Shown: piece by piece, positions 52,214 to 60,609 of the stretch | Layout: each line of letters starts with the position of its first letter | Numbering within the stretch: position 1 is the stretch's first letter | Source of the DNA: Planctomycetaceae bacterium | Lineage (GTDB): Bacteria > Planctomycetota > Phycisphaerae > Sedimentisphaerales > UBA12454 | NCBI GenBank assembly: GCA_021371795.1 | Contig: JAJFVK010000005.1 | Location: 1-64,000, forward strand | Direction: 5' to 3' | DNA: 64,000 bases | The notes under the pieces: model-generated | The model's database searches: none | Seen by the model: the letters and a program-made list of their open reading frames with translations, nothing else | What the model was told of the DNA's origin: nothing | Program-made: the position numbers and the translations under genes

Positions 52214-53512
52214 TTACCTGGTTTTATTTAATTTATTTTTCATATCAAGATATTCTTGCCATTTGACTTCGACTCTTTTCTGCACATCATCAAGCGCCTG
52301 CTGCGGCGTTTTTTTACCGAGCCAGACAGACTGAAACGCGTTGTCGATTTCGTGCGCGTATTCCTGCCAAATCGGAATCCTCGGCGTCGCATAAGCGTTG
52401 GGCGACTGGCTTAATCTTACAAATAATTTTATGTTTTTATTTGGATGATTGGAATAATCCATTTCGTTTGCGATTTTTAACGGAACAAATTTATTTTGCT
52501 TAAAGGCCAGATACTGAAGATTTTCAGGTTTCTGCATAAACGCAATAAATTTCGCGGCTTCTTTTTTATGTTTGGCGCCTCTTGGGATTACCAGAACATT
52601 GCATTCAGCCAGCGTAACATCTTTGAGTCTTCCGCCTGCCGATGGAAATGCTTCGGCCGTCCAGTTCAATCCCGGCGACATCTGGTCTATGAATTTGCTC
52701 ATCCAAGGCCCCTGCAGAACCATCGCGAGCTTGCCCGTCATAAATCGGTCGTCCGACCACGAGAACGCTCCGAATCCGCTCGTGAAATTTTGCAGCGCTC
52801 TTGCTCCATAAGTTTGCGCATAAGATTGAATCCACTTGAACGCTTCGACATTTTCCGGACGATTGGCGGTTATATTTTTGCCGTCATACCAGTCGCCGCC
52901 GAACCACCACACCCACGCGAAATTCCACCAGCCCGGCTGCGTCGGCACAAAACCGAGCGATTCGAAATTGTTACCATTTTTAATTGTCAGTTTCGTTGCG
53001 TACTCGTCTAATTGTTCCAGCGTTTGAGGCACGTCCTCGAAGCCGGCATTTTTCAACAGGTCAGCATTCGTATGCAGAGCAAGTGTTGTTGCTGCGATTG
53101 GCAGACCGTACAATTTGTTTTCATAACTGCACAGTTTCCAGTAGATGTCGATGTAATCCTGCTGACTTGCGCCGATTTCCGGCAGAAGCTCATCGATGAC
53201 TTCGATTGCGTTTTTATCTCCGAGTTTGGGAATCGCCGAATCCTGAAGATTTGCCAAATCAGGCGGGTCGTTGCCTGCGATGGCGATCAGCAGTTTGCGT
53301 TCCAGTTCGCTGACGCTAAGCAGATTGACAAAAATTTCATCCTGTGAATTATTGAATTTATCGACCAGATGTTTAGCCGCTTGCAGTTCCTGGCCGCTCC
53401 ACATCTCCCAATAATCAACGACAACTCTGCCTTTGTGTTCGGCGGGTGTTTTGGAGCAACCGCCAAAGGCTGCAATCGAGACTATAATAAGGATAGTAAG
53501 CAAATGTTGCAT
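52214..53512 (-). CDS. Extracellular solute-binding lipoprotein (CUT1 family)
   Basis: A 432-aa sugar-binding lipoprotein, first gene of the importer operon. Signal MQHLLTILIIVSIAAFGG with the lipobox FGGC. Family features: VVVDYWEMWSGQE, LVDKFNNSQDEIFVNLL, YDLPI-type pocket sequences and the late GARALQNF/AMVLQGPWM motif near residue 270. The ATG at 53512 has AAGG upstream; a frame to 53572 adds 20 residues that lie inside the promoter/operator region and are unlikely. The operator CAACCGGTTG lies 62 bases upstream. Confidence 0.9.
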   Translation of the reverse strand: MQHLLTILIIVSIAAFGGCSKTPAEHKGRVVVDYWEMWSGQELQAAKHLVDKFNNSQDEIFVNLLSVSELERKLLIAIAGNDPPDLANLQDSAIPKLGDKNAIEVIDELLPEIGASQQDYIDIYWKLCSYENKLYGLPIAATTLALHTNADLLKNAGFEDVPQTLEQLDEYATKLTIKNGNNFESLGFVPTQPGWWNFAWVWWFGGDWYDGKNITANRPENVEAFKWIQSYAQTYGARALQNFTSGFGAFSWSDDRFMTGKLAMVLQGPWMSKFIDQMSPGLNWTAEAFPSAGGRLKDVTLAECNVLVIPRGAKHKKEAAKFIAFMQKPENLQYLAFKQNKFVPLKIANEMDYSNHPNKNIKLFVRLSQSPNAYATPRIPIWQEYAHEIDNAFQSVWLGKKTPQQALDDVQKRVEVKWQEYLDMKNKLNKTR

Positions 53513-53573
53513 TAAATGCCTTAAAACATTCAATTTTACGCCAAAATTCGCGTTTTTTACAAATATATCCAAA

Positions 53574-53615
53574 CAACCGGTTGCTAAAGTTAAATCAAGC
53601 TGTTGTATGTGTCAA
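53574..53615 (-). promoter_or_regulatory. Promoter and LacI-type operator of the ABC importer operon
   Basis: On the minus strand TTGACA (53610-53615) is followed after 17 bases by TAACTT (53587-53592), a weak -10. The palindrome CAACCGGTTG (53574-53583) sits right at the expected start site. The site extends to GCAACCGGTTGT. It matches the operators at 48263 and 53828. Confidence 0.65.
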
Positions 53616-53789
53616 GTTTTATATTAATTTCGTCCTGAAAACCAAAAAAAATTATAGGTCTAAGATTAATGGTTCTCATGGAATAATGCAAATTAAAAAT
53701 GTAACTATTTTTAAAATAACGAGTTATAGAAGTAAATATAAAAGCCTTTTATGTTTGTAATTAATCGCTTAATTTTTTGTTAAAAAGTC

Positions 53790-53837
53790 TTGACTAAATT
53801 TGGGTAGAAAGGTAATATATATTTTAGCAACCGGTTG
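53790..53837 (+). promoter_or_regulatory. Promoter and LacI-type operator of the PEP-CTERM operon
   Basis: TTGACT (53790-53795), 17-base spacer, TAATAT (53813-53818), then the operator GCAACCGGTTG (53827-53837) at positions about +3 to +12. Same architecture as the other two sites. The leader to the ATG at 53943 is about 115 bases. Confidence 0.7.
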
Positions 53838-53942
53838 TTTGTGCTTGAATGCGGCATTAGAAAATGTTAAAGCCTTTTTGCGGAACGCCAAAAGGCTTGT
53901 GAAGGTTAAATAATTAATTGGATAATTGGAGGAAGTGAAAAA

Positions 53943-54530
53943 ATGAAAAAGAGAATTATAGTAATGTTGCTTGCTGTGTGTTCGATGGTTGGTTTGGCGA
54001 ATGCAAATCTGCTCACCAATGGAAACTTCAACTCCCCAGATTCCGATGCTGCTCCGGCTGACTGGAGTATTTGGACTTGGGGCGGCGGTTGGGCAAATCA
54101 TCAGAATGATTCCTCAAGTTATGACGGCACATGGTATATGGCTGTCGGCGGTTCAAGCAATGCCGGTGCAGGACTTTATCAGGTTGTCAAGGGTACTGCC
54201 GGCGTTGAATACACGCTGACGGTTGACAGTGGCGCACAGGCTTGGTGGAAACCTTATGGCGAAATGAAAATGTTTTTCCTTGATGCTTCATCTGCCGAAA
54301 TATCAAGTGTGATTGCCGTTACTGCCGACCCAGCAGGATACGATGTTCTTGTGCCCTGGCACAATGTTACACTTTCAGCAGTTGCTCCTGTTGGCACAGT
54401 GTCTGTAAAAGTCGAATTTGCTAATGCAAACGGACAGGGTACTGTCTGGTTTGACAACGCCGTTTTGATTCCGGAACCAATTTCGATGGTTCTTCTTGCT
54501 CTTGGCGGTTTACTGCTCCGTAAAAAATAG
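53943..54530 (+). CDS. PEP-CTERM surface protein with a carbohydrate-binding-like module
   Basis: A 195-aa exported protein. Sec signal cleaved near LANA (residue 21). The body is a Trp-rich beta-sandwich (LLTNGNFNSPDSDAAPADW, GGGWANHQND, TVWFDNAVLI) related to the N-terminal modules of the proteins at 48346 and 55532. It ends PEPISMVLLALGGLLLRKK, a PEP-CTERM sorting tail (PEP motif, helix, basic end) that an exosortase removes. No exosortase gene is in the window. Strong AGGAAG about 6 bases upstream. First gene of a LacI-controlled operon. Confidence 0.88.
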   Translation: MKKRIIVMLLAVCSMVGLANANLLTNGNFNSPDSDAAPADWSIWTWGGGWANHQNDSSSYDGTWYMAVGGSSNAGAGLYQVVKGTAGVEYTLTVDSGAQAWWKPYGEMKMFFLDASSAEISSVIAVTADPAGYDVLVPWHNVTLSAVAPVGTVSVKVEFANANGQGTVWFDNAVLIPEPISMVLLALGGLLLRKK

Positions 54531-54545
54531 AACTTTATAGTGTAT

Positions 54546-54592
54546 GCTCTGCCGCTGTGAACAGCCGGCGGCAGGGCGTAAAATAATTTTTC
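54546..54592 (+). terminator. Hairpin between the PEP-CTERM and prepilin genes, possible attenuator
   Basis: GCTCTGCCGC (54546-54555) pairs with GCGGCAGGGC (54568-54577) over 10 bp with one G-U pair. An AT-rich tail (ataattttt) follows but is not a clean T run. It may terminate part of the transcript or stabilise the upstream message. Confidence 0.5.
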
Positions 54593-54612
54593 TTTTAACA
54601 TTAAGGTTTCTT

Positions 54613-55464
54613 ATGTTGAAAAAGAAGGCATTCAGTTCGGCGTTTACACTCGTTGAGCTTTTGGTGGTTATTTCAATCATCGCTCTATTGCTTGCGGTTC
54701 TTATGCCCGCTCTGAACAAAGCCAGAGAGCAGGGTAGGCGGGTCGTTTGTCTCAATCATATCAAATCATTACTGCTTTCAGTGGATGTTTATGCCGGCTC
54801 GAATAATGGCTGGTACGTTCCGCTTGTCAGCACCGCAGCCGCAAAAGGGCCTGCCTCGCTGGATCAGATTAATCCGTACATCTGGCTGACGAATCTTGCA
54901 TTCAGGAAAATCACCGGCGTAAAAGATTCTGAAACAATGAATATGAATTATAACGTTGCTATTGAATTACCCGATAAATTTTATTGTCCCAGCGACGAAA
55001 TGGCCAAACTGCATAAGAAATCTGATAAAAATGTATTGGTAAGTTACGGCTACAATGCCGAGGACTGGTGGGGCTTGAACGCGACTCCCGCGAATTCTTT
55101 TCCGACTTCGATTCCTAAAGGCACAACGTATGGCCATAAGCAATCGCAAATTAAAAGCGCATCGAATAAACTGATGTTTGCCGATTCGGTTGACTGGTGG
55201 ATAATATGGATGGGGGCGAATTATAAAACCGCTTGGGACAAACTCGGCCAGCAGCAGCGAGAGGCTTACGCGACTACCAACTACAATGGTCTCGGAAATG
55301 TGAGCGTTGTCGGCCCTGTGCTTTTCAGACATAGTGAAGGTTCACCTATTGGTTTTTATGATGGCCATTGCAATTATATGAAGAAGGATAAGGTGTTCAT
55401 AAACACCAATCCAACACAGCCTATGCGTTATTGGAAAGATGCGACCGGAATGTGGTCTAATTAG
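54613..55464 (+). CDS. Type II prepilin-like exported protein
   Basis: A 283-aa protein with a prepilin leader: MLKKKAFSSA then FTLVELLVVISIIALLLAVLMP, with Glu at position 5 of the mature form. The hydrophobic helix is followed by a large globular domain (HIKSLLLSVDVYAGSNNGWYVPL, GYNAEDWWGLN, GFYDGHCNYM), as in the many planctomycete H-x9-DG type prepilin-like proteins. They do not form ordinary pili as far as known. The ATG at 54613 is used because the leader fits; the frame is open to 54544. It follows the hairpin at 54546. Likely same operon as its neighbours. Confidence 0.88.
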   Translation: MLKKKAFSSAFTLVELLVVISIIALLLAVLMPALNKAREQGRRVVCLNHIKSLLLSVDVYAGSNNGWYVPLVSTAAAKGPASLDQINPYIWLTNLAFRKITGVKDSETMNMNYNVAIELPDKFYCPSDEMAKLHKKSDKNVLVSYGYNAEDWWGLNATPANSFPTSIPKGTTYGHKQSQIKSASNKLMFADSVDWWIIWMGANYKTAWDKLGQQQREAYATTNYNGLGNVSVVGPVLFRHSEGSPIGFYDGHCNYMKKDKVFINTNPTQPMRYWKDATGMWSN

Positions 55465-55531
55465 AATTCATTCTTGAACATAAACTAATCAGGTGTCTAA
55501 CATATAAATTTTCAAATAAGGAGGGTGTCTT

Positions 55532-57484
55532 ATGAAAAAAATATTGTTATCTGTATTTATTGCTGTAATTGGTCTTTGTGCTTTGCCGGCCAAATCTGAA
55601 TTGCTCGTCAATCCCGGTTTTGAACTTGGTGCGCCTGAGACTGGTGCTTGGCAGGAAGGCTGGATGCCGTCGAACTGGTTCAAGTGGGGCGTTGGCGGCT
55701 GGGCAAGCTGGAAGAGTGCTTCAAGAGAATCAATTGCGTATACACCTCACACCGGCGACAAATTTTACGCCGTCGGAGCTTGGACTTCTGGCGAATATCA
55801 AAATGTTGGCCAGATTGTACGAGTGAATCCGGATGAGGTGTTTGTATTTAGTACTTGGGCGATGACCGAAAACTGGGGTACGCCGACAGGATATTTTCTC
55901 ATAAAATGGTTTGATTCTGCGGATGATCAGGTTGGAAGTGATGAGTTTGGGACATTGATAAGCGGAAGTCAGGTTGCGACATGGACGCAGTACACTTATA
56001 CGACTACAGCCGCGCCGGCAGGTGCAATGTGGGGTACTTTTCAAATTGAGGGCGACGCGCAGGGAACAATTCTGGCCGATGACGTATCAGTAAAACTGCG
56101 TTATGCAGCCAATGACCCGGTGCCTGATATTAACGCATCTGTTCCGCCGGCGACCGCACAACTGCAATGGACAAGACCTGCTCCGCGTTCATCCGGAACA
56201 GTTACCGTTGACGTATGGTTTGGAACAAGCATCGCGGCGATGACGAAAGTCGTCAGCAATCAGGCCGTGAATTCGTGGACGATTTCACCGGCGTTATCAA
56301 CATTATCGGCATCGACATTTTATTGGCGTGTCGATTGCATTGATGAAAGCATTACAACTACCGGCCGTCAGTGGCAGTTCTTTACAAACACCGCTCCGGT
56401 TGTTGACGCAGGAACAAAACAGAATATCTGGCTCGAATCAGGCTCGGCAACAGCTTCTATGGCTGCCGTCGTAACAGATGACGGCCTGCCGAATCCGCCT
56501 GCCACGGTAACTTATCTCTGGACAGTCAACAGCGGCCCGGCCTCGGTTACGTTTACTCCAAACGCGACAACATTAAATCCAACGGCGACATTTACAACTG
56601 CCGGAGATTATGTTTTGAAACTAACCGCAAGCGATTCAGTTGTTAGCAATGAAGATACTGTGAAAGTCAGAGTATTCGCCGCAGGCCAAACAGGCTTGAT
56701 AGCGCATTATATGTTAAATGAAACTTCCGGCTCAACAGCAACCGATAGTATTGGCGGCCACAATGGTACGCTTGTTAATTCTCCAACATGGCTGCCCACA
56801 GGCGGAAAAGTCGGCGGTGCTCTGCAGTTGACCAGCAGTTTAGCTCAAGATGTTAATTGTGGTGGAGCAGTCGAAGACCACAACTCTCCATCATGGGCGG
56901 ATTTAAGAGACGAGATTACAGTTTCGGCGTGGATTAAATTACCGACAGCAGGTTGGCCGGGCGGTAATACTCCGTGGACTGCCATTGTTACAAAGGGCGA
57001 TTCATCTTGGCGATTGACGCGCAACGATAACTCGAACACAGTTTATTTCTATTGCAATGGCCTGCAGGATTACGGCCGTGAAGTGATTGGTGTTACAGAT
57101 GTCGCGGACAATCAGTGGCACTTTATCGCCGGTACTTACGATGGTGCAAGAATCGCTCTGTACGTTGATGGACTGCTGCAAAATTCTTATGCGTCTTCGG
57201 GACAGATAGCCTTTAATAATGCTGATGTTTACATCGGCAACAACGCCGAGGGTACCGACAACAGGTTTTTCTCCGGCGTTATCGATCAGGTTAGAATACA
57301 CAACATTGGTTTGCCGCAGGATAAAATTATCGAGCAGTATGTTGCTGATGGCGGAACGACGATTTGTGCCGAGTACCTCACGGGCGATTTGAATAACGAT
57401 TGTTATATCGATTTTGAAGATTTCGCAATGATCGCGGAAAATTGGCTCAAATGTACTGACATTACCAATGGTCGATGCGAATAG
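55532..57484 (+). CDS. Exported LamG/dockerin protein with N-terminal binding module
   Basis: A 650-aa secreted protein. Signal peptide cleaved near PAKS (residue 22). Residues 24-195: beta-sandwich module shared with the GH30 protein (LLVNPGFELG, GVGGWASWKSA, AVGAWTSGEYQN, ILADDVSVKL). Residues about 200-290: fibronectin III-like. Residues about 290-385: PKD-like (VVDAGTKQNIWLESG, YLWTVNSGP, AGDYVLKLTASD). Residues 388-600: LamG (GLIAHYMLNETSG, VGGALQLTSS, VSAWIKLP, FIAGTYDG, DQVRIHN). C-terminus: dockerin-like repeat (GDLNNDCYIDFEDFAMIAENWL). No catalytic motif, so a binding/scaffold protein. GGAGGGTG precedes the ATG. A terminator follows at 57524. Confidence 0.87.
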   Translation: MKKILLSVFIAVIGLCALPAKSELLVNPGFELGAPETGAWQEGWMPSNWFKWGVGGWASWKSASRESIAYTPHTGDKFYAVGAWTSGEYQNVGQIVRVNPDEVFVFSTWAMTENWGTPTGYFLIKWFDSADDQVGSDEFGTLISGSQVATWTQYTYTTTAAPAGAMWGTFQIEGDAQGTILADDVSVKLRYAANDPVPDINASVPPATAQLQWTRPAPRSSGTVTVDVWFGTSIAAMTKVVSNQAVNSWTISPALSTLSASTFYWRVDCIDESITTTGRQWQFFTNTAPVVDAGTKQNIWLESGSATASMAAVVTDDGLPNPPATVTYLWTVNSGPASVTFTPNATTLNPTATFTTAGDYVLKLTASDSVVSNEDTVKVRVFAAGQTGLIAHYMLNETSGSTATDSIGGHNGTLVNSPTWLPTGGKVGGALQLTSSLAQDVNCGGAVEDHNSPSWADLRDEITVSAWIKLPTAGWPGGNTPWTAIVTKGDSSWRLTRNDNSNTVYFYCNGLQDYGREVIGVTDVADNQWHFIAGTYDGARIALYVDGLLQNSYASSGQIAFNNADVYIGNNAEGTDNRFFSGVIDQVRIHNIGLPQDKIIEQYVADGGTTICAEYLTGDLNNDCYIDFEDFAMIAENWLKCTDITNGRCE

Positions 57485-57523
57485 ATTGAAGATAGTTATG
57501 GTTTGAAAGAATAAGTTATATCG

Positions 57524-57559
57524 TCAGGAGCGTCTTTAAACCGGCGCTCCTGATTTTTT
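57524..57559 (+). terminator. Rho-independent terminator
   Basis: TCAGGAGCG (57524-57532) pairs perfectly with CGCTCCTGA (57545-57553), followed by TTTTTT. It ends the PEP-CTERM operon and separates it from the lacI-type gene. Confidence 0.9.
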
Positions 57560-57626
57560 ACAAGAATGGCTGAATGAAAAAATATGTTGAGATTCTGACT
57601 TGTTTGCATTATTCTGGAGCGGTTTT

Positions 57627-58715
57627 ATGGTTGTAATAAAATCGGAATCTCGAACTATGGGCCGTAAAAAGGTTAATTTACTTGATGTTGCCAGAGTTGC
57701 CGGAACGAGCAAATCTACTGTCAGCAGGGTATTGAATAACAAGCTTGGCAACGGGTTTACTGTAACGGACAGTGTCCGTCAGCGTATTCTTGATGTTTCA
57801 AAGCAGTTGGGCTATCGTCCGAGCCTCATCGCGCAAAGTTTGTCCAATCAGCAGCGAATAATGATTCACATCCTCGGCGGCAGTCACGGTCTTCACGACT
57901 TGGGCGACATTTACCAGACCGCGGTAAATGAAATAGTATCGATAATGAATGAAAAGCTGGAGGACGGCTCTGTTACAGTTGATATGTCCTCGTACCGTGC
58001 GAACAAAAGCGAGCTTCCGCCATGGCACCTTAACGCTGCGGTAATTCTCGCCCGATGCAATTCGGCGACTATTGAAGAACTTGAAGAATCCGGCATTCCT
58101 TATCTTGTCATAAACGGTCCTGCCGGCAAGAACGGTTCGACGGTTGTGCCTGACGACGTCAACGGTATGCGGCTGGCCGTCAAGCACTTTGTCAATCTCG
58201 GCCATAAGCGCATCGCGTACGCCGGCCCCCAGATAGCTTTCCTTAGAGGCCACAGCAGTGTGTACGACAGACACAGTACATATTTAGCGGAGATGGAAAA
58301 ATATAATCTGTCCGCGATGGCAGGCCACGATAAGATATTTTCGACTGTAAAAACATACGACAATCTTTACAAATCAGCCGTTCAGTACATTCAGGCCACG
58401 GTCATTCAAAACAAGGCGACAGCCGTTATAGTTTACGGCCACATGGAAGCGATGTATCTGATTCAGGCAGCTCAAAGTCTTGGCGTTTCTGTCCCGCAGC
58501 AGTTGAGTATTATTTGTTTTTGCGACCAGCACGCGGCGAACATTATGAGTCCGAATATGACGTTTATAGATTTGATGTCGAAGGAAATGGGCATTGCCGC
58601 TGCCGAATTGCTGCTGAAGTATTTGAACAATCCTGAAAAGGCGAAACCTGAAGTGGTTAAAGTGCCGGAGCAGTTGATTGTAAGAGCCACAACTTCCGTC
58701 GCCCCAAAAGAATAA
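57627..58715 (+). CDS. LacI-family transcriptional regulator 1
   Basis: A 362-aa regulator. HTH: VNLLDVARVAGTSKSTVSRVLNN followed by RQRILDVSKQLGYRPS (hinge). The periplasmic-binding-like effector domain has VPDDVNGMRLAVKHFVNLGHKRIAYAGP and PEKAKPEVVKVPEQLIVRAT. The ATG at 57627 has GGAG 7 bases upstream; a shorter start at 57657 lacks a good site. It follows a terminator, so it has its own promoter. It is the best candidate for binding CAACCGGTTG at 48263, 53574 and 53828, a typical LacI-type palindrome with central CG. The effector would be an oligosaccharide breakdown product. Confidence 0.92.
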   Translation: MVVIKSESRTMGRKKVNLLDVARVAGTSKSTVSRVLNNKLGNGFTVTDSVRQRILDVSKQLGYRPSLIAQSLSNQQRIMIHILGGSHGLHDLGDIYQTAVNEIVSIMNEKLEDGSVTVDMSSYRANKSELPPWHLNAAVILARCNSATIEELEESGIPYLVINGPAGKNGSTVVPDDVNGMRLAVKHFVNLGHKRIAYAGPQIAFLRGHSSVYDRHSTYLAEMEKYNLSAMAGHDKIFSTVKTYDNLYKSAVQYIQATVIQNKATAVIVYGHMEAMYLIQAAQSLGVSVPQQLSIICFCDQHAANIMSPNMTFIDLMSKEMGIAAAELLLKYLNNPEKAKPEVVKVPEQLIVRATTSVAPKE

Positions 58716-58823
58716 GCACACTTTGTTATTTCGGACACTCCTGTAAATTGCGGCATTATAACTTCTCGCCAAGTGTCCGTCATCCGTTCAGCACATAAAA
58801 ACACTCTTTTTGCCGTATAATTA

Positions 58824-58855
58824 ATGCACAAAGCTGTGTGCATGGCTTTTTTTTT
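58824..58855 (+). terminator. Rho-independent terminator
   Basis: ATGCACA (58824-58830) pairs with TGTGCAT (58837-58843) around a 6-base loop, followed after GGC by nine T. It ends the first lacI-type gene. A weaker inverted pair, GGACACT/AGTGTCC, lies at 58733-58785. Confidence 0.8.
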
Positions 58856-58948
58856 GTTTAAACGTAGCCGTTTTGTGCAATATTCTTGTAAAATTTATCT
58901 TAAAAACGTATGATAATCATGTATTGATTTAAAACATGTGGATGCAAA

Positions 58949-59992
58949 ATGATTAATAATATGCCAATAACGCTCAAGGAGATTGCTTTCAGAGCAGGAG
59001 TGGACATTTCAGTTGTGTCGAGAATTTTGAACGACAAGGCAGACCAGTACCGAATTAGCAAAATCTGTCAGGAGAAAGTAAAAAAAGTTGCGATGGATTT
59101 AGGATATATCCCCAACGCTTACGCCGTCGGTATCAAAACCGGTGAATTTCACTGCGTCGCGCTGCTCCAAAGCGGAATGACAGGCAAAAGCTTCCTGCCC
59201 GAAAAATTAGTCAACGAAATACACCGCAATCTCGAAAAAGAAGATAAACACTTATTACTCGCCAACATTCCCGAAAACAGCGGTCAGGATATTCCGCGAA
59301 TTTTCCGCTCACTTATGGCTGACGGCCTGATTGTAAATTTTTATGGGGATTTGCCGCCGCAAATCAGAAAAGCAATCGCAAAAACTTCTATGCCGACCGT
59401 CTGGATGAATTACAGAATGCAGTACAATTCTGTTTATCCCGACAGCTTCACCGCGGCCAAAAAAGCCACCGAGTATTTAATCAAGCTCGGCCATAAACGC
59501 ATCGCATACTGCAATGTCTATTTCAAAGATTTGCGCAAAGACGCCCATTACAGCGTTTCCGAACGCCGGCAGGGTTATACTGAAGCGATGAAAAACGCCT
59601 CGCTGCCACTGATGGATGTTACGCCGGACTATCCGGTCGATGATTCTATGGATAAGCAGGTCGAATTGTTCCGTTCCCTTTTGAAACGTAAAGACAGACC
59701 AACAGCAATTCTTTTGTACTGGTCGTTTTCAATACCGGCCGTTCAGAAGGCCGCGTACACTTTAAATTTGCACATTCCAAATGATTTGTCGGTAGTTACA
59801 TTCGCGTGCGAATCGCATCAGCGAATTGGCTTGACGGCAACAGCAATGCTCGAGCCGGAAACGGATATGGCTCAACAGGCAGTTGCTATGTTAGCGCAGA
59901 AAATGCAGACCCGCGACGCAAACACACCGTCGGTGAAGTTGGATTATTATTTCCTCGATATGGGCACCTGTTCAAAAGCACCGGAAATGTAA
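58949..59992 (+). CDS. LacI-family transcriptional regulator 2
   Basis: A 347-aa regulator. HTH ITLKEIAFRAGVDISVVSRILND and hinge EKVKKVAMDLGYIPNAYAVGIKTG. The effector domain has RIFRSLMADGLIV, ATEYLIKLGHKRIAYCNV and DLSVVTFACESHQRIGLTATAM. The hinge lacks a run of Ala-Arg-x-Leu typical of PurR/LacI. The recognition helix (ISVVSR) differs from that of regulator 1 (SKSTVSR), so it probably reads another operator. A second in-frame ATG at 58961 is possible. It is monocistronic. Confidence 0.9.
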   Translation: MINNMPITLKEIAFRAGVDISVVSRILNDKADQYRISKICQEKVKKVAMDLGYIPNAYAVGIKTGEFHCVALLQSGMTGKSFLPEKLVNEIHRNLEKEDKHLLLANIPENSGQDIPRIFRSLMADGLIVNFYGDLPPQIRKAIAKTSMPTVWMNYRMQYNSVYPDSFTAAKKATEYLIKLGHKRIAYCNVYFKDLRKDAHYSVSERRQGYTEAMKNASLPLMDVTPDYPVDDSMDKQVELFRSLLKRKDRPTAILLYWSFSIPAVQKAAYTLNLHIPNDLSVVTFACESHQRIGLTATAMLEPETDMAQQAVAMLAQKMQTRDANTPSVKLDYYFLDMGTCSKAPEM

Positions 59993-60024
59993 GGGAATCA
60001 AATATTATTATTGGTCAGTTTGTG

Positions 60025-60327
60025 TTATTTGAATTGCCCAACTTTTATATCACCACTTGGCATATGTGCAATCAATTCGAGTTGTCCGCCGAGTGCTTTT
60101 ATCAGTCTCTGCAATGTGCTTATCTGCATATCATCCTGTGATTCTAATTTAGACAAGCTCGGCTGTTTCATACCAAGTTTATGAGCGATATCTTGTTGAG
60201 TAAAACCGGCTTTCCTGCGTATTTCAGTTAAAAGCATTTCGGCCATCAGTTCTTTAGCCTTTGCTTTTGCCCTTTTAATCCTTGTAGGCTTCATCTTTTT
60301 TAAAAGTGTTTCAAATTTATGTGCCAT
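60025..60327 (-). CDS. XRE-type helix-turn-helix regulator, HigA-like antitoxin
   Basis: A 100-aa protein. A basic N-terminal region (KKMKPTRIKRAKAKAKEL) precedes an HTH: LTEIRRKAGFTQQDIAHKLGMKQPSLSKLE, and a C-terminal SDQ-like segment (MQISTLQRLIKALGGQLEL). Such proteins are usually the antitoxin of HigBA/RelBE-type pairs, but no toxin gene is found on either side. It may regulate the Gabija genes upstream or be an orphan. It has a near-consensus promoter (60418-60445) and a palindrome in its leader (60351-60365). Confidence 0.82.
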   Translation of the reverse strand: MAHKFETLLKKMKPTRIKRAKAKAKELMAEMLLTEIRRKAGFTQQDIAHKLGMKQPSLSKLESQDDMQISTLQRLIKALGGQLELIAHMPSGDIKVGQFK

Positions 60328-60350
60328 TATATCAAACCTTCTTTCTTAAG

Positions 60351-60365
60351 TCTCAAATTTTGAGA
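60351..60365 (-). promoter_or_regulatory. Operator-like palindrome in the leader of the XRE gene
   Basis: TCTCAAA - T - TTTGAGA, 7-bp arms. It lies between the promoter and the ATG of the XRE regulator, where an autoregulator would bind. Confidence 0.6.
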
Positions 60366-60417
60366 TAATTGAAAGTTGGACGTTCGATGTTGAATGTTGG
60401 AAGTTCAATAATTTCTG

Positions 60418-60445
60418 ATTATAGCCTATAATATATATTTGTCAA
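60418..60445 (-). promoter_or_regulatory. Near-consensus promoter of the XRE gene
   Basis: On the minus strand TTGACA (60440-60445) and TATAAT (60418-60423) are separated by 16 bases. Both boxes match the vegetative consensus exactly. The leader to the ATG at 60327 is about 85 bases. Confidence 0.85.
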
Positions 60446-60609
60446 GAGCTATATTCCGGTTCACTAAAATTTTAAGGCAATCTCGTTTCAAGTTTCAAAT
60501 CTGAGCTTTCAAATCCGTATGCCTATCCCGCACCTTGTTTTTATTAAATTTTTTTAGGTGCGGTGGTCGAATTTCAAATTCCTTTCACTTGCCATGAAAG
60601 GGCGTAATA

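Noticed and set aside
50476-53512. Complete ABC importer with ATPase
   Set aside because: Binding protein and two permeases only; no Walker-containing ABC ATPase in the locus.
60328-60609. HigB/RelE-type toxin next to the XRE gene
   Set aside because: No frame of 70-120 codons with toxin motifs on either strand in this interval.
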